From an uncultured Treponema sp. (GTDB lineage: Bacteria > Spirochaetota > Spirochaetia > Treponematales > Treponemataceae): DNA of 64,000 bases. The stretch spans positions 1 through 64,000 of the forward strand of contig CASGBA010000009.1 of the NCBI GenBank assembly GCA_949299755.1. The letters are read 5' to 3'. Below, piece by piece: positions 43,243 to 53,346 of this stretch. Below the pieces are notes generated by a model. The model made no database searches. It was not told the DNA's origin and saw nothing but the letters and a program-made list of their open reading frames with translations. Made by a program: the position numbers and the translations under genes. Every line of letters starts with the position of its first letter. Position 1 is the first letter of the stretch.

Positions 43243-45407
43243 AACCTTCTTCCGTGGCCGCTTGGAAAGAGGCTGTGCTGAAACTTTCTGACAGGCATTT
43301 TTTCAACCTGATGCGCCTGTATCTCGGACCCGTGAAAACTCCCTTCAGCAAGCAGAAACTGGTGGATTCCCTTTCCGCTTTTTTGCGGAAGCCGAAAATA
43401 CGGGAGAATATCCTTTCCGGTCTCGATTATCTGGACTTGCGGCTCATAAGCGGTGTGATTTTTTTGACGGATCCTGACAGAATGAAACTTGTGCGCCTTT
43501 TTTCCGGAGAGTACCAGTTCCCCGAATTGTACGACAGAATCCTCAACCTGGAAGAGCGGCTTTTGATTTTCCGTACCGGAGACGACAGTACCGCCGGTTA
43601 CCGGGTTAATCCCCATCTGGAAGAGGATTTGCGGCGTTTGGCAGGTTTTTCCTTTTTATTTTCCTGCTGTCCGGACGGCGAAACCGGGATGGTTCCTTCT
43701 TCCGGAACTGTTCCCGCTTCCGATTTAACGGCGGCGGGGATTTTCTGCTATTTTTTGCAGTGCAAGCCTTCGGAAAAACAGGATTCCTCCCTGAAAAAAA
43801 AGGATGCGGAGGTTTTTTCCGGGATTTTCCCGGATTTTCCCTGTCCTGTGGACATTCTTACCGCCTCTTTGAAAAGGCTTTCCCTGATAAAGCTCCAGGA
43901 AAGCAGGTTGGTTCCGGACATCCATGTCTGGAAAGATTTCTCCGCCCTTTCGGTTTTGGAAAGAACTATATGGTTATGTGCCGCCATTTCCGTGCAGGGG
44001 GCGGTCCCGTCTTTTATAAGGGAACGGGCGGCGATGTTTTCCCTGCTGGCCGGCTGCCTTTCCCCTGAGAGGAAATACCGGCGTTCTGATTTGGACAGAC
44101 TGGTTTTCCTTATAGAGGACAATACCGGTAACAAGGGCTTTCCCGGGAATCCCCTGCCTCTTAAAAGTCACCCGGAGCGAAGCCGTTTTGCTTCAATTCT
44201 TGCGTCCGGCAGGGAATCTTCCGTTACAGTTCACCCCGTGGAAGCCGCCCTGTTTTTCGGTCTCCTTGTGGAAGAGAAGGGTCTTTTTTCCTTGAATAGC
44301 GGGCTTTTCACTAAAACCGGTGATAATTCCAGGGTTTTATTTGTGGAACCTTCATTTGAGGTGACGTTACTCCAGGGTAGTTCTCTTAAAAACCTCCTTT
44401 CCCTCATGTATTTTATGGAGCCCGTACAGATTCAAACCGCAGGACTTTTCCGCATAACCCGGAGGGCTTGTTCCTCCGCGTTTTCCGCCGGAGAAACGGA
44501 GAAAAATGCCGTGGCAGCTTTTTCTTCCTTTGGGACAGACCTTCCGGAAAACGTCCTGTTTTCCCTGGAAGACTGGTATTCATCGTTTTCATCGGTCCAT
44601 TTGTACAACGGCTTTGTGGTGAAAGTTGAAAAACGCATACGCCCCTTCTTTGAGAAAGGTGGAAACCTTCATTTTCTTGTCCGGGAAGAACTTTCTCCAG
44701 GTGTTTATCTTTTGAAGGCTTTTCTAAAAAATGAAATTGAAAGCGCCTTGGAGGCGGAAGGCATCGATTTCCTTTCGCCTCTTGGTTCCAGGGGGCAGGA
44801 GCAGGAACAGGGAGGAAAATCCTCCCTTCAGGAATCCTCTGTTTCAAAAAGTGTGTTCCAGTCAAAACTTCCTTCCGTCGCGGAAACCGGGATGGATGTG
44901 CTTTTTTCCAGCCGGGAAGTTATAGCGCCGAAAGAAGAAAAGGAGCGCTCTCTTTTATATTCCGAACTGAAGGAGCATCTGAAAAGGCGGCTGGAGGCCA
45001 TGGACGTTACGGAATCCGTAAGGGCTGTCTTTGAATCCCGTATAGCTTCCAAAACAATTGTTTCCGAGGAACAGATGAATCCGGATGCAATCCGCTTTGA
45101 AAAAAATGAAGCCAAGGCGCTGGATTTTTCGGGTAAACTCCATGTTGTCGAACAGGCTTGTAAAACAGGCTCTCTTTTGGAAATCATTACGGAGGAGGGG
45201 ACTGGGACTGGTGTAAAAACCTACCTGATGAGGCCTGACCATATTGAAAATTTTCCGGATAAAACCTCTGTAAAAGGACGGCGGATAAAAATACACGGAA
45301 AGTTGGAGCCGGGGCAGGAGGAATGTTCCTTTTCGGTTGCCGGTGCCTCATCTGTCAGAATTATATCGGGTTCCGTTTTTTCCGATGACACCTTTCTTTC
45401 TGATTGA
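43239..45407 (+). CDS. Helicase-associated protein, partner of XPB
   Basis: A 722-residue protein coupled to the XPB gene. In actinobacteria and spirochaetes the neighbour of bacterial XPB is a protein with a helicase-associated C-terminal domain (Helicase_C_3, XPB/Ssl2 N-terminal-like). Here VEPSFEVTLLQGSSLKNLLSLMYFMEPVQIQTAGLFRITRRACSSAFSAGE fits that domain. Residues 1-110 look helical (VLKLSDRHFFNLMRLYLGPVKTPFSKQKLVDSL), and the C-terminal 70 residues form a beta-rich domain (EIITEEGTGTGVKTYLMRPDHIE). No Walker motifs are present, so it is likely a non-catalytic partner. Confidence 0.75.
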   Translation: MKPSSVAAWKEAVLKLSDRHFFNLMRLYLGPVKTPFSKQKLVDSLSAFLRKPKIRENILSGLDYLDLRLISGVIFLTDPDRMKLVRLFSGEYQFPELYDRILNLEERLLIFRTGDDSTAGYRVNPHLEEDLRRLAGFSFLFSCCPDGETGMVPSSGTVPASDLTAAGIFCYFLQCKPSEKQDSSLKKKDAEVFSGIFPDFPCPVDILTASLKRLSLIKLQESRLVPDIHVWKDFSALSVLERTIWLCAAISVQGAVPSFIRERAAMFSLLAGCLSPERKYRRSDLDRLVFLIEDNTGNKGFPGNPLPLKSHPERSRFASILASGRESSVTVHPVEAALFFGLLVEEKGLFSLNSGLFTKTGDNSRVLFVEPSFEVTLLQGSSLKNLLSLMYFMEPVQIQTAGLFRITRRACSSAFSAGETEKNAVAAFSSFGTDLPENVLFSLEDWYSSFSSVHLYNGFVVKVEKRIRPFFEKGGNLHFLVREELSPGVYLLKAFLKNEIESALEAEGIDFLSPLGSRGQEQEQGGKSSLQESSVSKSVFQSKLPSVAETGMDVLFSSREVIAPKEEKERSLLYSELKEHLKRRLEAMDVTESVRAVFESRIASKTIVSEEQMNPDAIRFEKNEAKALDFSGKLHVVEQACKTGSLLEIITEEGTGTGVKTYLMRPDHIENFPDKTSVKGRRIKIHGKLEPGQEECSFSVAGASSVRIISGSVFSDDTFLSD

Positions 45408-45468
45408 ATTTGCTGTTTTTAATTAAAAATACGCTTAAAAAAAATAAAAAAAAACACTTAAAAAAGGC

Positions 45469-45496
45469 TTGCATTCTCTTAAAAATACTTTATAAT
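45469..45496 (+). promoter_or_regulatory. Promoter of the nagB leader
   Basis: TTGCAT (45469-45474), 16-bp spacer, TATAAT (45491-45496), preceded by a long A-rich tract that could act as an UP element. The nagB start is about 390 nt downstream, an unusually long leader for this window. Confidence 0.7.
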
Positions 45497-45513
45497 TAAT
45501 CTCATAAAAAAAA

Positions 45514-45546
45514 GGCTAAAGGTATTTCTGCCTTTAATCCTTTTTT
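45514..45546 (+). terminator. Terminator-like hairpin at the start of the nagB leader
   Basis: TAAAGG (45517-45522) pairs with CCTTTA (45531-45536), with two further G-C pairs beyond a bulge, followed by six T residues. It begins about 10 nt after the predicted transcription start, so it could be an attenuator or the end of a very small RNA. Confidence 0.5.
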
Positions 45547-45574
45547 ATCACGTCCAAAGAGAAAGGAGAGGGCT

Positions 45575-45847
45575 TTGAAGGCAGGTAAAAGGCTTCGGCG
45601 GGGGTTATGCGCTTGTTGCGCTCTTGGGGATGTTTCCGGTAATACTCCAGGCTCTGGTGATCCGGCGCATATTTTTCATCAGGAATGTTTACGGGCTGGA
45701 GTGTGGCGTTATTTGCCGGGCGCCACTGTTTTAAATATTCCCTTTCCCGTTTTTTGCTCTTTTATATCGCGTTTTATCATTTCCAGTATTACAATGGGGT
45801 GTAAGGGGACGGTTTTACCTGCGACCCCTTCCTTATGGAAGGAGTAG
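45575..45847 (+). CDS. Possible small ORF in the nagB leader
   Basis: A 90-residue frame starting at TTG 45575, 5 nt after a strong AGGAGAGG site. The sequence is rich in cysteine, glycine and arginine and matches nothing I know. It ends 42 bp before the nagB start. It may be a leader peptide or chance; the ribosome site is the only real support. Confidence 0.25.
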   Translation: MKAGKRLRRGLCACCALGDVSGNTPGSGDPAHIFHQECLRAGVWRYLPGATVLNIPFPVFCSFISRFIISSITMGCKGTVLPATPSLWKE

Positions 45848-45889
45848 CGGTGTATAAAGTACTTCAAATACAAACATAAGGAGATGATT

Positions 45890-46681
45890 ATGCGTGTGGT
45901 TATTAAAGAAAATTATTCGGCTTGTGCAATGTGGGCGGCGGAACTTATTGTCCGCAGGATAAATGAGTTCAATCCCACATCGTCCAAACCTTTTGTGTTG
46001 GGGCTTCCCACCGGTTCCACTCCGTTGGGCGTTTATAAGGAGCTTATCAACCTGTATAAAGGAGGCAAGGTTTCTTTCCGTGATGTGGTCACTTTCAACA
46101 TGGATGAATATCTTTCCCTTGATTCCAAACATCCCCAAAGTTACCACCGGTTCATGTATGATAATCTTTTTTCCCATATTGATATCAAATCAGAGAACAT
46201 CAACATCCTTGACGGCATGACAAAGGATCCCAAAGGGGAATGCCGCCGGTATGAGGAGAAAATCGCCAGTTACGGGAAAATAAATTTGTTTTTGGGAGGT
46301 GTTGGAGCTGATGGTCACATTGCTTTCAATGAACCAGGTTCTTCCCTTTCTTCCAGAACCCGTGTGAAAACACTCACTCAGGATACAATAATACAAAATT
46401 CAAGGTTTTTCGGAGGAGATATTTCCCAAGTTCCCACACAGGCATTGACTGTGGGTGTCGGTACAATCACCGATTCCGAAGAAGTTATGATTCTTGCCAC
46501 CGGCCATGCGAAGGCCAGGGCTTTGAAACATGCGATTGAAGGAAGCGTTAATCATATGTGGACAGTGAGTGTCCTCCAGCTTCACCCAAAAGCTATTATT
46601 GTATGTGATGAAGACGCGACGGAAGAGCTTCGGGTGGGTACAGTACGTTATTTTAACGACATTGAGAATCAGACTAAATAA
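45890..46681 (+). CDS. nagB: Glucosamine-6-phosphate deaminase
   Basis: The enzyme converts glucosamine-6-phosphate to fructose-6-phosphate and ammonia, the last step of amino sugar catabolism. [15 protein letters not shown] binds phosphate, FNMDEY (catalytic Asp) and the [19 protein letters not shown] segment (catalytic His) are intact, as is [23 protein letters not shown]. Length is usual at about 263 residues. ATG 45884 would leave only 0-2 nt after AAGGAG; ATG 45890 gives MRVVIKENY and better spacing. Cellobiose phosphorylase follows. Confidence 0.95.
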   Translation: MRVVIKENYSACAMWAAELIVRRINEFNPTSSKPFVLGLPTGSTPLGVYKELINLYKGGKVSFRDVVTFNMDEYLSLDSKHPQSYHRFMYDNLFSHIDIKSENINILDGMTKDPKGECRRYEEKIASYGKINLFLGGVGADGHIAFNEPGSSLSSRTRVKTLTQDTIIQNSRFFGGDISQVPTQALTVGVGTITDSEEVMILATGHAKARALKHAIEGSVNHMWTVSVLQLHPKAIIVCDEDATEELRVGTVRYFNDIENQTK

Positions 46682-46744
46682 AAAGAACAAATAACAAAAA
46701 GTATTATTTAAAAAAATTTATTTAAATATCCCACGGGAGGCATT

Positions 46745-49225
46745 ATGAAATTCGGTTATTTCGATGATTTAAACCGGGAATATGTTATTGAAACTCCACG
46801 GACTCCGTATCCTTGGATCAATTATCTCGGAAACTCAAATTTCTTTTCGCTGATTTCAAATACTGCCGGCGGATATGCTTTCTATACAGATGCCAGGCTC
46901 AGGAGGCTTACACGATACAGGTATAACGATGTGCCTTTGGATGGCAACGGCAGGTATTTTTACATAAAAGACGGTGAATGTATTTGGAATCCCGGCTGGA
47001 AACCCATGATGGTTGAATTGGACAAATATGAGTGCAGGCATGGATTCGGGTACACGAAAATCTCATCGGAAAAAAACAGCCTTAAAGCTGAAGTCCTTTA
47101 TATGGTACCAAACGGGGAAAATGCGGAAATCCAAATGATCTCGCTTTCCAATGTTTCTTCTTCCGGTAAAAAAATTTCCCTTGTTTCCTTTGTGGAGTGG
47201 TGTCTGTACAATGCCCAGGACGACTCCACGAATTTCCAGCGTAATTTTTCCACCGGGGAAGTTGAGGTTTGCGGAGGGGCGATTTATCACAAGACTGAAT
47301 ACCGCGAGCGGCGCAACCATTTTGCGTTTTATTCAGTGAATGCCGAGCCGTCCGGCTTTGACACGGACAGGGAATCTTTCCTTGGATTGTACAACGGATA
47401 TGATAAACCGGAGACGGTTGTCAACGGTAGAAGCAGGAATTCAATCGCGGACGGATGGTCACCGGTGGCAAGCCACAGGCTGGAAATGTTTTTGAATCCG
47501 GGGGAAAGCAGGACTTTCATCTTCATTCTCGGTTATGTGGAAAACGAAGAGGCCCGCAAATGGACGGATAAACCGGAGCAAGGGCTTTTGCAGACAAACG
47601 GGAAAATGCGGATTATCAATAAAGAGAAGGCTGTCGCCATTCAGAAAAAATTCGATTCACCGGAAAAGGTTATAAAGGCTTTCGATGAATTGAAAATTTT
47701 CTGGGATAAGCTTCTTTCAAATTTTGTTTTGAAAACCGAAGATGAAAAACTTAACCGCATGGCGGTGTGGAACCAATATCAATGTGTGGTGACTTATAAT
47801 TTTGCCAGGTCAGCGTCATATTTTGAGAGCGGTATAGGAAGAGGAATCGGGTTCCGTGATACAAGCCAGGATATGCTGGGAGTTGTCCATCAGCTTTCCC
47901 GGGAAAGACTGCGTGCAAGGCTTTATGATGTGGCTGCCACGCAGTTTGAAGATGGAAGCGCTTACCATCAGTTCCAGCCTTTAACCAAGCGGGGGAACGC
48001 CGATGTGGGTTCCAATTTCAATGACGATCCTTTGTGGCTTATTCTTGGGGTCAGCGGTTACATAAAAGAAACCGGCGATACAGGATTCCTGAAGGAAATG
48101 GTTCCTTTTAATAACGATGAAAACAATTGCGTTACTTTGTTTGAACATTTGAAACGTTCTTTCCGGTATATAACTACCCATACAGGTCCCCACGGGCTGC
48201 CGCTCATAGGAAGGGCTGACTGGAACGACTGCCTCAACCTGAATTGTTTCAGTGCAGACCCCAACGATTCTTTCCAAACCTGCACAAACAACGACGGGAA
48301 CCGGGCTGAATCTGTTATGGTGGCCCAGATGTTTGTTTTTGTTGCCCCTGATTATGCGGCGATGTGCCGTCTGGAAGGGAATGAGGCGGAAGCGGTTTTC
48401 GCTGAGCGGGAAGCTGAAAAAATGTCTTCGTTGATATGTACCGCCGGATGGGACGGAGAGTGGTTTCTGCGGGCTTATGATGACTTTGGAAATAAGGTCG
48501 GTTCAAAAGAATGTGAGGACGGGAAAATATTCATAGAAACCCAGGGTTTTGGTACGATGGCGCAAATTGGCGCGGATAAGGGTTTCCCCTCTAAAGCTTT
48601 GGACAGTGTTGAAAGGTATTTGGACTCAAAATACGGTATTGTGATTTTGGATCCTCCATATAAAGAATATCACATTGAGTTGGGGGAAGTGTCCTCGTAT
48701 CCTCCCGGGTATAAGGAAAATGCGGGGATATTCTGCCATAACAATCCTTGGGTTATCATTGGGGAAATCTGTACGGGAAGACCTGTCAAAGCATGGGAAC
48801 ACTACAAAAAAATTGCTCCGGCGTTTATTGAAGACATAAGTGAAATTCATAGAACAGAACCTTACGTATATGCCCAGATGATAGCGGGGAAGACAGCCTC
48901 CCGGCACGGGGAAGCGAAGAACAGTTGGCTGACCGGTACCGCTGCCTGGAATTTCGTTGCCCTTTCCCAGTATATATGCGGGATACGCGCAGAATACGAC
49001 GGTTTGCGGATTGAGCCCCGGCTGCCTCCCCACGTAAAGAATGCAGTGATTGAACGTGTATGGCGGGGCAGGCGTTATGTGGTTTCCGTTGTGAACAACA
49101 ATCCGGAAGGGAGTGTAAGCCTTTCAGTTGAATCCCCCGGTGTCTGTGTGGAGGGAACCCTTGTCGTTCCCGGCAGGGACTGCCCTGTATCCGGGGACAT
49201 CCGTGTTAAGGCGGTTGTGGGATAA
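46745..49225 (+). CDS. Cellobiose phosphorylase (GH94)
   Basis: An 826-residue GH94 inverting phosphorylase. [48 protein letters not shown] and [20 protein letters not shown] follow clostridial cellobiose phosphorylases closely; the general acid is the aspartate in [10 protein letters not shown]. It splits cellobiose with phosphate into glucose-1-phosphate and glucose, saving ATP. N,N'-diacetylchitobiose phosphorylase is the alternative suggested by nagB next door, but the resemblance is stronger to the cellobiose type. GGGAGG precedes ATG 46745. Confidence 0.92.
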   Translation: MKFGYFDDLNREYVIETPRTPYPWINYLGNSNFFSLISNTAGGYAFYTDARLRRLTRYRYNDVPLDGNGRYFYIKDGECIWNPGWKPMMVELDKYECRHGFGYTKISSEKNSLKAEVLYMVPNGENAEIQMISLSNVSSSGKKISLVSFVEWCLYNAQDDSTNFQRNFSTGEVEVCGGAIYHKTEYRERRNHFAFYSVNAEPSGFDTDRESFLGLYNGYDKPETVVNGRSRNSIADGWSPVASHRLEMFLNPGESRTFIFILGYVENEEARKWTDKPEQGLLQTNGKMRIINKEKAVAIQKKFDSPEKVIKAFDELKIFWDKLLSNFVLKTEDEKLNRMAVWNQYQCVVTYNFARSASYFESGIGRGIGFRDTSQDMLGVVHQLSRERLRARLYDVAATQFEDGSAYHQFQPLTKRGNADVGSNFNDDPLWLILGVSGYIKETGDTGFLKEMVPFNNDENNCVTLFEHLKRSFRYITTHTGPHGLPLIGRADWNDCLNLNCFSADPNDSFQTCTNNDGNRAESVMVAQMFVFVAPDYAAMCRLEGNEAEAVFAEREAEKMSSLICTAGWDGEWFLRAYDDFGNKVGSKECEDGKIFIETQGFGTMAQIGADKGFPSKALDSVERYLDSKYGIVILDPPYKEYHIELGEVSSYPPGYKENAGIFCHNNPWVIIGEICTGRPVKAWEHYKKIAPAFIEDISEIHRTEPYVYAQMIAGKTASRHGEAKNSWLTGTAAWNFVALSQYICGIRAEYDGLRIEPRLPPHVKNAVIERVWRGRRYVVSVVNNNPEGSVSLSVESPGVCVEGTLVVPGRDCPVSGDIRVKAVVG

Positions 49226-49232
49226 TTTCCGC

Positions 49233-49562
49233 TCAGGGAAACAGATACTGTACCAGGAACATATAGACGGCAGTCCCTCCCGCTATGGACAGGAGCATTT
49301 GCTTTTTCCACAAATGGAGCAGAACCACCGCTGCGATGGCTATAAGTTCCGGAAGTCCTCTGTTTCCCTGGAAAATGTTTATTCCTTTCAGGCAGTAAAC
49401 AACAAGCATCCCGAAGACCGCCGCAGGAAGAACCCTTCCAAGATACCTGATGTATTTCGGGATTTGTTTTCCCGGCGGAAACAAAATGAATGGAAGGAAA
49501 CGGGTTAACACAGTCCCGGTTATCACCATAAGGATTGTGATAACCTGCTGGGTGAAGGTCAT
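49233..49562 (-). CDS. azlD: AzlD-like branched-chain amino acid exporter subunit
   Basis: A 109-residue protein with about four hydrophobic segments, including [39 protein letters not shown], typical of AzlD. It works with AzlC to export branched-chain amino acids or analogues. AAGGAG precedes ATG 49562, 11 bp after azlC. The longer frame to 49739 overlaps azlC and is not used. Confidence 0.9.
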   Translation of the reverse strand: MTFTQQVITILMVITGTVLTRFLPFILFPPGKQIPKYIRYLGRVLPAAVFGMLVVYCLKGINIFQGNRGLPELIAIAAVVLLHLWKKQMLLSIAGGTAVYMFLVQYLFP

Positions 49563-49573
49563 GGTATTTCTCC

Positions 49574-50299
49574 TTACAGAGTTGTGTACGGTTCCCGGTT
49601 TTTTTTCAAAAGAGACAGGGCTAAAAGAATCGCCGCCATGGAGGGAATGATGAATCTGTCGGGACCAAAAATAATCAGACATAACGATGAAAGACACAGC
49701 CCGGTGATATGGCTGGTATGAATCTTGTCCTTTTCCCACTGTTCCATGAAAATAACGACAAACATGGCTGTCATTACAAAATCAATTCCTTTAAGGCTAA
49801 ATGGTATGAATCCTCCGAATATTCCGCCAAGGGTTGAGCCTGCGAACCAGTATAAATGATTCAGCAAAGTGACAAAAAACAAGAACAAACCTTTGTCTAT
49901 GTCTCCGGGTATGTTCGCGGTGTAATTAATGGAAAAGCTTTCATCGCACATTCCAAAAATAAGATAGGTTTTTTTCCATCCAGTTCCGCTGTATTTATCC
50001 AGCATGGATATACCGTAGAACAAATGGCGGGCATTCAACATCAGTGTCATTGCCAGAGCTTGTAACGGATTGAATGAGCCAAGAAGAAGATTGACAGCCA
50101 CAAATTCCACTGAACCTGCGAAAATGGTAAGGCTCATTATCATAGGATACCAAAAACTGAAACCGGACGCATTCATGTATATACCGTAAGTAAAACCGAG
50201 AAAACAAAAGCCTGTAAGTATGGGGATTGTATAAGGAAATGCGGCTTTTAAAGCTTTTAAAAGCCGCCCGTCCTCCGGGAATGAAATATCTTGTTCCAT
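49574..50299 (-). CDS. azlC: AzlC-like branched-chain amino acid exporter
   Basis: About 241 residues with several transmembrane helices. [53 protein letters not shown] and [13 protein letters not shown] are AzlC signatures. Together with AzlD it forms a two-subunit exporter. ATG 50299 is preferred over the upstream start at 50335. It is divergent from the AI-2E family gene. Confidence 0.9.
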   Translation of the reverse strand: MEQDISFPEDGRLLKALKAAFPYTIPILTGFCFLGFTYGIYMNASGFSFWYPMIMSLTIFAGSVEFVAVNLLLGSFNPLQALAMTLMLNARHLFYGISMLDKYSGTGWKKTYLIFGMCDESFSINYTANIPGDIDKGLFLFFVTLLNHLYWFAGSTLGGIFGGFIPFSLKGIDFVMTAMFVVIFMEQWEKDKIHTSHITGLCLSSLCLIIFGPDRFIIPSMAAILLALSLLKKNREPYTTL

Positions 50300-50394
50300 G
50301 AATCGTAGTATGGTGCATCGGAAAAATAATATCAAGAAGGATGTTCCTTTGGAGAATATAACTGGGAGTGTGCGGTTGTCCTGTTTGTTTTGTG

Positions 50395-50423
50395 TTGCCT
50401 GCCGGGGAAAAATAAGTTACACT
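50395..50423 (+). promoter_or_regulatory. Promoter directly before the AI-2E family start codon
   Basis: TTGCCT (50395-50400), 17-bp spacer, TACACT (50418-50423), then 6 nt to ATG 50430. Confidence 0.5.
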
Positions 50424-50429
50424 GTAAAC

Positions 50430-51587
50430 ATGAACCAACGTATTCCAATTCAAGCTGTTTCTATTGTTGCCCTTCTTGCCCTGATGATTTTTTTTATGGG
50501 TCAGATTTTTTTACCCTATGCAAGTGTGATTTTATGGTCGGCTGTGTTTTATATTTTGCTCCGTCCTCTTTACAAAAAAATACTTAGGAAAATGGATTCT
50601 GGAAAAAAGTTTTATCAATTCAAAAGGCATTTTTTGGCGGGAGTATTTTCTGTCGGAACTGTTGTTCTTGTGGCTTTTTTATTCAGCTTCCTGCTTATTA
50701 ATTTGGCGGGACAAATAAGCGCCTTCGTAAACGAACTTATTGCCTTTACAAATTCGAATATTTATTTTTTCAGCGGAACGGAAGCGGGCCGGGAGATTTC
50801 GGATTTTGTAAGGGACTTTTCCATGGGCGTGTTGGATTTGTCTTCAATAGACATGAAGCACCAAATCGTTGTTCTATTGCGTCAATATGCGGATTCCATA
50901 ATTTCTGTTTCCAGGGGAATTGTCCTTAACGTTTCATCTTTTTTGCTGTCTCTTTGTTTCATGTGTTTTTCCCTGTACTTTTTTTATGTGGACGGACCAT
51001 ATCTTGCCAATTTGCTTATAACGGCAATTCCGATTGACAATAACCAAACCCGTCTTTTGATGAAAAAATTCCGGGATGTACTCGGTAATTTAGTACAAGG
51101 TTTTTTCCTGGTGGCTTTGTATCAATCGATTTCCGCTTTTGTTATTTTTTCTATTTTCCACATTAACGGTTCATTGCTTTTTGCGGTTATGGTTTTCTTT
51201 TGTTCTTTTATTCCAATGTTTGGCTGTGCCATTGTATGGTTTCCTTTGGGACTGATGCTTTTTCCGACCAAAGGGGCTGTAATCGCCATTGTGTTCATGA
51301 TACTTTGCGCTGTGTTTGTCAGCTTCCTGGATAATTTTATCCGACCGTTCCTCCTGAAGGAACGGATTAAAATTCATCCGCTTTTGATTTTCTTTTCAAT
51401 TTTAGGAGGCATCAAGTTTTTCGGATTCAATGGTGTTATCCTCGGACCGATGACAGTTATTTTGTTTTTTACTGTTGTTGATATGGTTACTTCGGAATCC
51501 CAGGAAGGATCTGCCGGAGACAAGGAATCTTCCGGTGAAACGGGGCAAGGAGTGAAAACGGACGAATCCGGAAAAAAACAGGACTGA
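50430..51587 (+). CDS. AI-2E family (PerM-like) membrane protein
   Basis: A permease of about 385 residues with eight predicted membrane helices in the AI-2E family arrangement: three N-terminal helices, a long hydrophilic amphipathic region ([22 protein letters not shown]), then five helices including [21 protein letters not shown] and [16 protein letters not shown], ending at [26 protein letters not shown]. Family members have been linked to quorum-signal export or Na+/H+ exchange, so function is open. The charged C-terminal tail follows. ATG 50430 is supported by promoter geometry. Confidence 0.88.
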   Translation: MNQRIPIQAVSIVALLALMIFFMGQIFLPYASVILWSAVFYILLRPLYKKILRKMDSGKKFYQFKRHFLAGVFSVGTVVLVAFLFSFLLINLAGQISAFVNELIAFTNSNIYFFSGTEAGREISDFVRDFSMGVLDLSSIDMKHQIVVLLRQYADSIISVSRGIVLNVSSFLLSLCFMCFSLYFFYVDGPYLANLLITAIPIDNNQTRLLMKKFRDVLGNLVQGFFLVALYQSISAFVIFSIFHINGSLLFAVMVFFCSFIPMFGCAIVWFPLGLMLFPTKGAVIAIVFMILCAVFVSFLDNFIRPFLLKERIKIHPLLIFFSILGGIKFFGFNGVILGPMTVILFFTVVDMVTSESQEGSAGDKESSGETGQGVKTDESGKKQD

Positions 51588-51610
51588 TTACAGGAAGGAA
51601 CGGGCTGGTT

Positions 51611-52363
51611 ATGAATTCAAATGATAAAATCAAAGAACTTGCGAAAATGCTTGAGGAATCAAAGCATTGTGTGGTTTTTTCCGGAGCCGGAGTAAGTACC
51701 TTGTCCGGGATAAGGGATTTCCGGGGAAAAAACGGCCTTTACCGCCAGAGCGGAGCTGACACCGAGAAGATGTTTGACATCGACATATTTTTCAGGGATC
51801 CGTCGGTTTATTATTCTTTGGCGAAGGATTTTGTTTACAATCTGGAAGAAAAACAGCCTTGCGTTGTCCATAATGTTCTTGCCCGGTTGGAAACCAGGGG
51901 TATTGTAAAGGCTGTTATAACCCAGAATATAGATTTGCTTCACCAGAAGGCTGGCTCGAAAAAAGTCATAGAGGTGCATGGTTCTCCTTCGATTCATTAT
52001 TGCCCGAAATGCGGTTACAAAATGAATTTTGACGAAGCGGCAAAAATAGTGCGTTCCGGGAATCTTCCCCGGTGTCCGCACTGTACAACCGTACTTAAAC
52101 CGCAGATAACCTTTTTTGGAGAAAGTCTTCCTGTGGATGCATTGAGAGAAGCGGAAAAGGAAGCTTCTTCCGCGGATTTGCTTTTGGTTTTAGGTTCTTC
52201 ACTTGTGGTTTATCCGGCCGCCGCCCTTCCCGATCTTACCGCCCGGGCGGGAGGACGTGTGGTGATTGTGAATGATCAACCCACAAGGATAGACTCTTAT
52301 GCCTGTATGCGTTTTGACGATTTGGGTTATGTTTTTGACGCTCTGGAGGAAATATTCCCATAA
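51611..52363 (+). CDS. cobB: Sir2-family NAD-dependent protein deacylase
   Basis: A 250-residue sirtuin. NAD-binding [15 protein letters not shown], the [12 protein letters not shown] motif and catalytic histidine in EVHGS are intact; zinc is held by CPKC and CPHC. It removes acyl groups from lysines of metabolic enzymes. The gap from the AI-2E gene is 23 bp and GGAAGGA precedes ATG, so co-transcription is likely. Confidence 0.95.
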   Translation: MNSNDKIKELAKMLEESKHCVVFSGAGVSTLSGIRDFRGKNGLYRQSGADTEKMFDIDIFFRDPSVYYSLAKDFVYNLEEKQPCVVHNVLARLETRGIVKAVITQNIDLLHQKAGSKKVIEVHGSPSIHYCPKCGYKMNFDEAAKIVRSGNLPRCPHCTTVLKPQITFFGESLPVDALREAEKEASSADLLLVLGSSLVVYPAAALPDLTARAGGRVVIVNDQPTRIDSYACMRFDDLGYVFDALEEIFP

Positions 52364-52408
52364 TGTTTTCCTGCCCGTTGCGGTTGATACAGGTTGTCAA
52401 AGGTTTTT

Positions 52409-53311
52409 ATGATAAAAAAAATTGATATAGCTGTTTTGTTTTTCCTTCTTTGCTGTCTTATGGTGGGGTCCGGTTTTTTTGGTTCTCTGCTTCTGGATTA
52501 TTTGAACCCCCTGTTGGCGCAGACATTGTTTACCATTATTATAGGCTTGGTTCCCTTTTTATACAGTCTGATAAGACGGATTCCTTTTTCGGATTTCATT
52601 GCGCCTGGGGTTTTTTCCTGGAAGCTTTTTTTTGCTTCCATCCTGACAATGTTCGGAACAATAATATGCTCTCTTTTTTTGGCCCTTGTTTCCGTCATGT
52701 TGTTCAGGAATATCGACGTCGGATCTTATTTCACATTGGAGGAAATAATCGGCGGAACCTCTCTTCCTTGTGTTTTGGTTGTGATTGCCGTGCTTCCGGC
52801 AATATGCGAGGAAATAGTTTTCCGTGGATTTATCCTGCGAGGCTTGAAAAACAACATCTCTTCCCGGAAATTGTCCCGGTCTGTCATCGCTGTCGGTCTT
52901 TGCGCTTTAATGTTTGCAGTGCTGCACATGGATCCAATACGTTTCCTTTCAACCCTTCTTGCAGGAATTGTCCTTTCGTATGTAGGTTATATCACCGGTT
53001 CCCTTGTCATCCCGATGGTCATGCATTTTTTTAATAACGGTTTGGCGGCTGTATGCGTGTGGTATATGATTAAAATATCGGATTCTTGTCTTTATCAGGA
53101 TCTCCAAGGGGATATGTCACCGATGATAGGCATAATGGATTCCAGGCTTTTACCGGGCATTTTGTCCGTCCTCTGTGTTTTTTTAAGCAGCGGTTCCCTG
53201 TTTTTGTTTTCGGGTCTTTATCTGATAAAAAAAGAAATGGCCAAATGTAACAAACAGAAACAGGAATCCCTCTCCGAAGAAGTCTCAGTGGATGGGGGTG
53301 ATGCCGGATAA
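52409..53311 (+). CDS. CPBP-family intramembrane metalloprotease
   Basis: About 300 residues with eight or so hydrophobic segments. The Abi/CPBP motifs are present in order: CEEIVFRGFIL (EExxxR), LMFAVLHMDP (FxxxH) and VMHFFNNG. Relatives process membrane-anchored substrates or confer bacteriocin immunity; the target here is unknown. ATG 52409 is taken rather than TTG 52394. It is the last gene of the AI-2E, cobB cluster. Confidence 0.9.
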   Translation: MIKKIDIAVLFFLLCCLMVGSGFFGSLLLDYLNPLLAQTLFTIIIGLVPFLYSLIRRIPFSDFIAPGVFSWKLFFASILTMFGTIICSLFLALVSVMLFRNIDVGSYFTLEEIIGGTSLPCVLVVIAVLPAICEEIVFRGFILRGLKNNISSRKLSRSVIAVGLCALMFAVLHMDPIRFLSTLLAGIVLSYVGYITGSLVIPMVMHFFNNGLAAVCVWYMIKISDSCLYQDLQGDMSPMIGIMDSRLLPGILSVLCVFLSSGSLFLFSGLYLIKKEMAKCNKQKQESLSEEVSVDGGDAG

Positions 53312-53312
53312 A

Positions 53313-53337
53313 GCAAGCCTGTTGAAAACAGACTTGC
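53313..53337. terminator. Hairpin between convergent genes
   Basis: GCAAGCCTGT (53313-53322) and ACAGACTTGC (53328-53337) pair with one mismatch around TGAAA. There is no T-run on either strand, so termination is likely but weak. Confidence 0.5.
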
Positions 53338-53346
53338 CACTGACGT

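Noticed and set aside
45890-46681. glmS-type ribozyme upstream of nagB
   Set aside because: No catalytic core sequence or cleavage-site context that I could recognise in the leader, and the gene is a deaminase rather than glmS.
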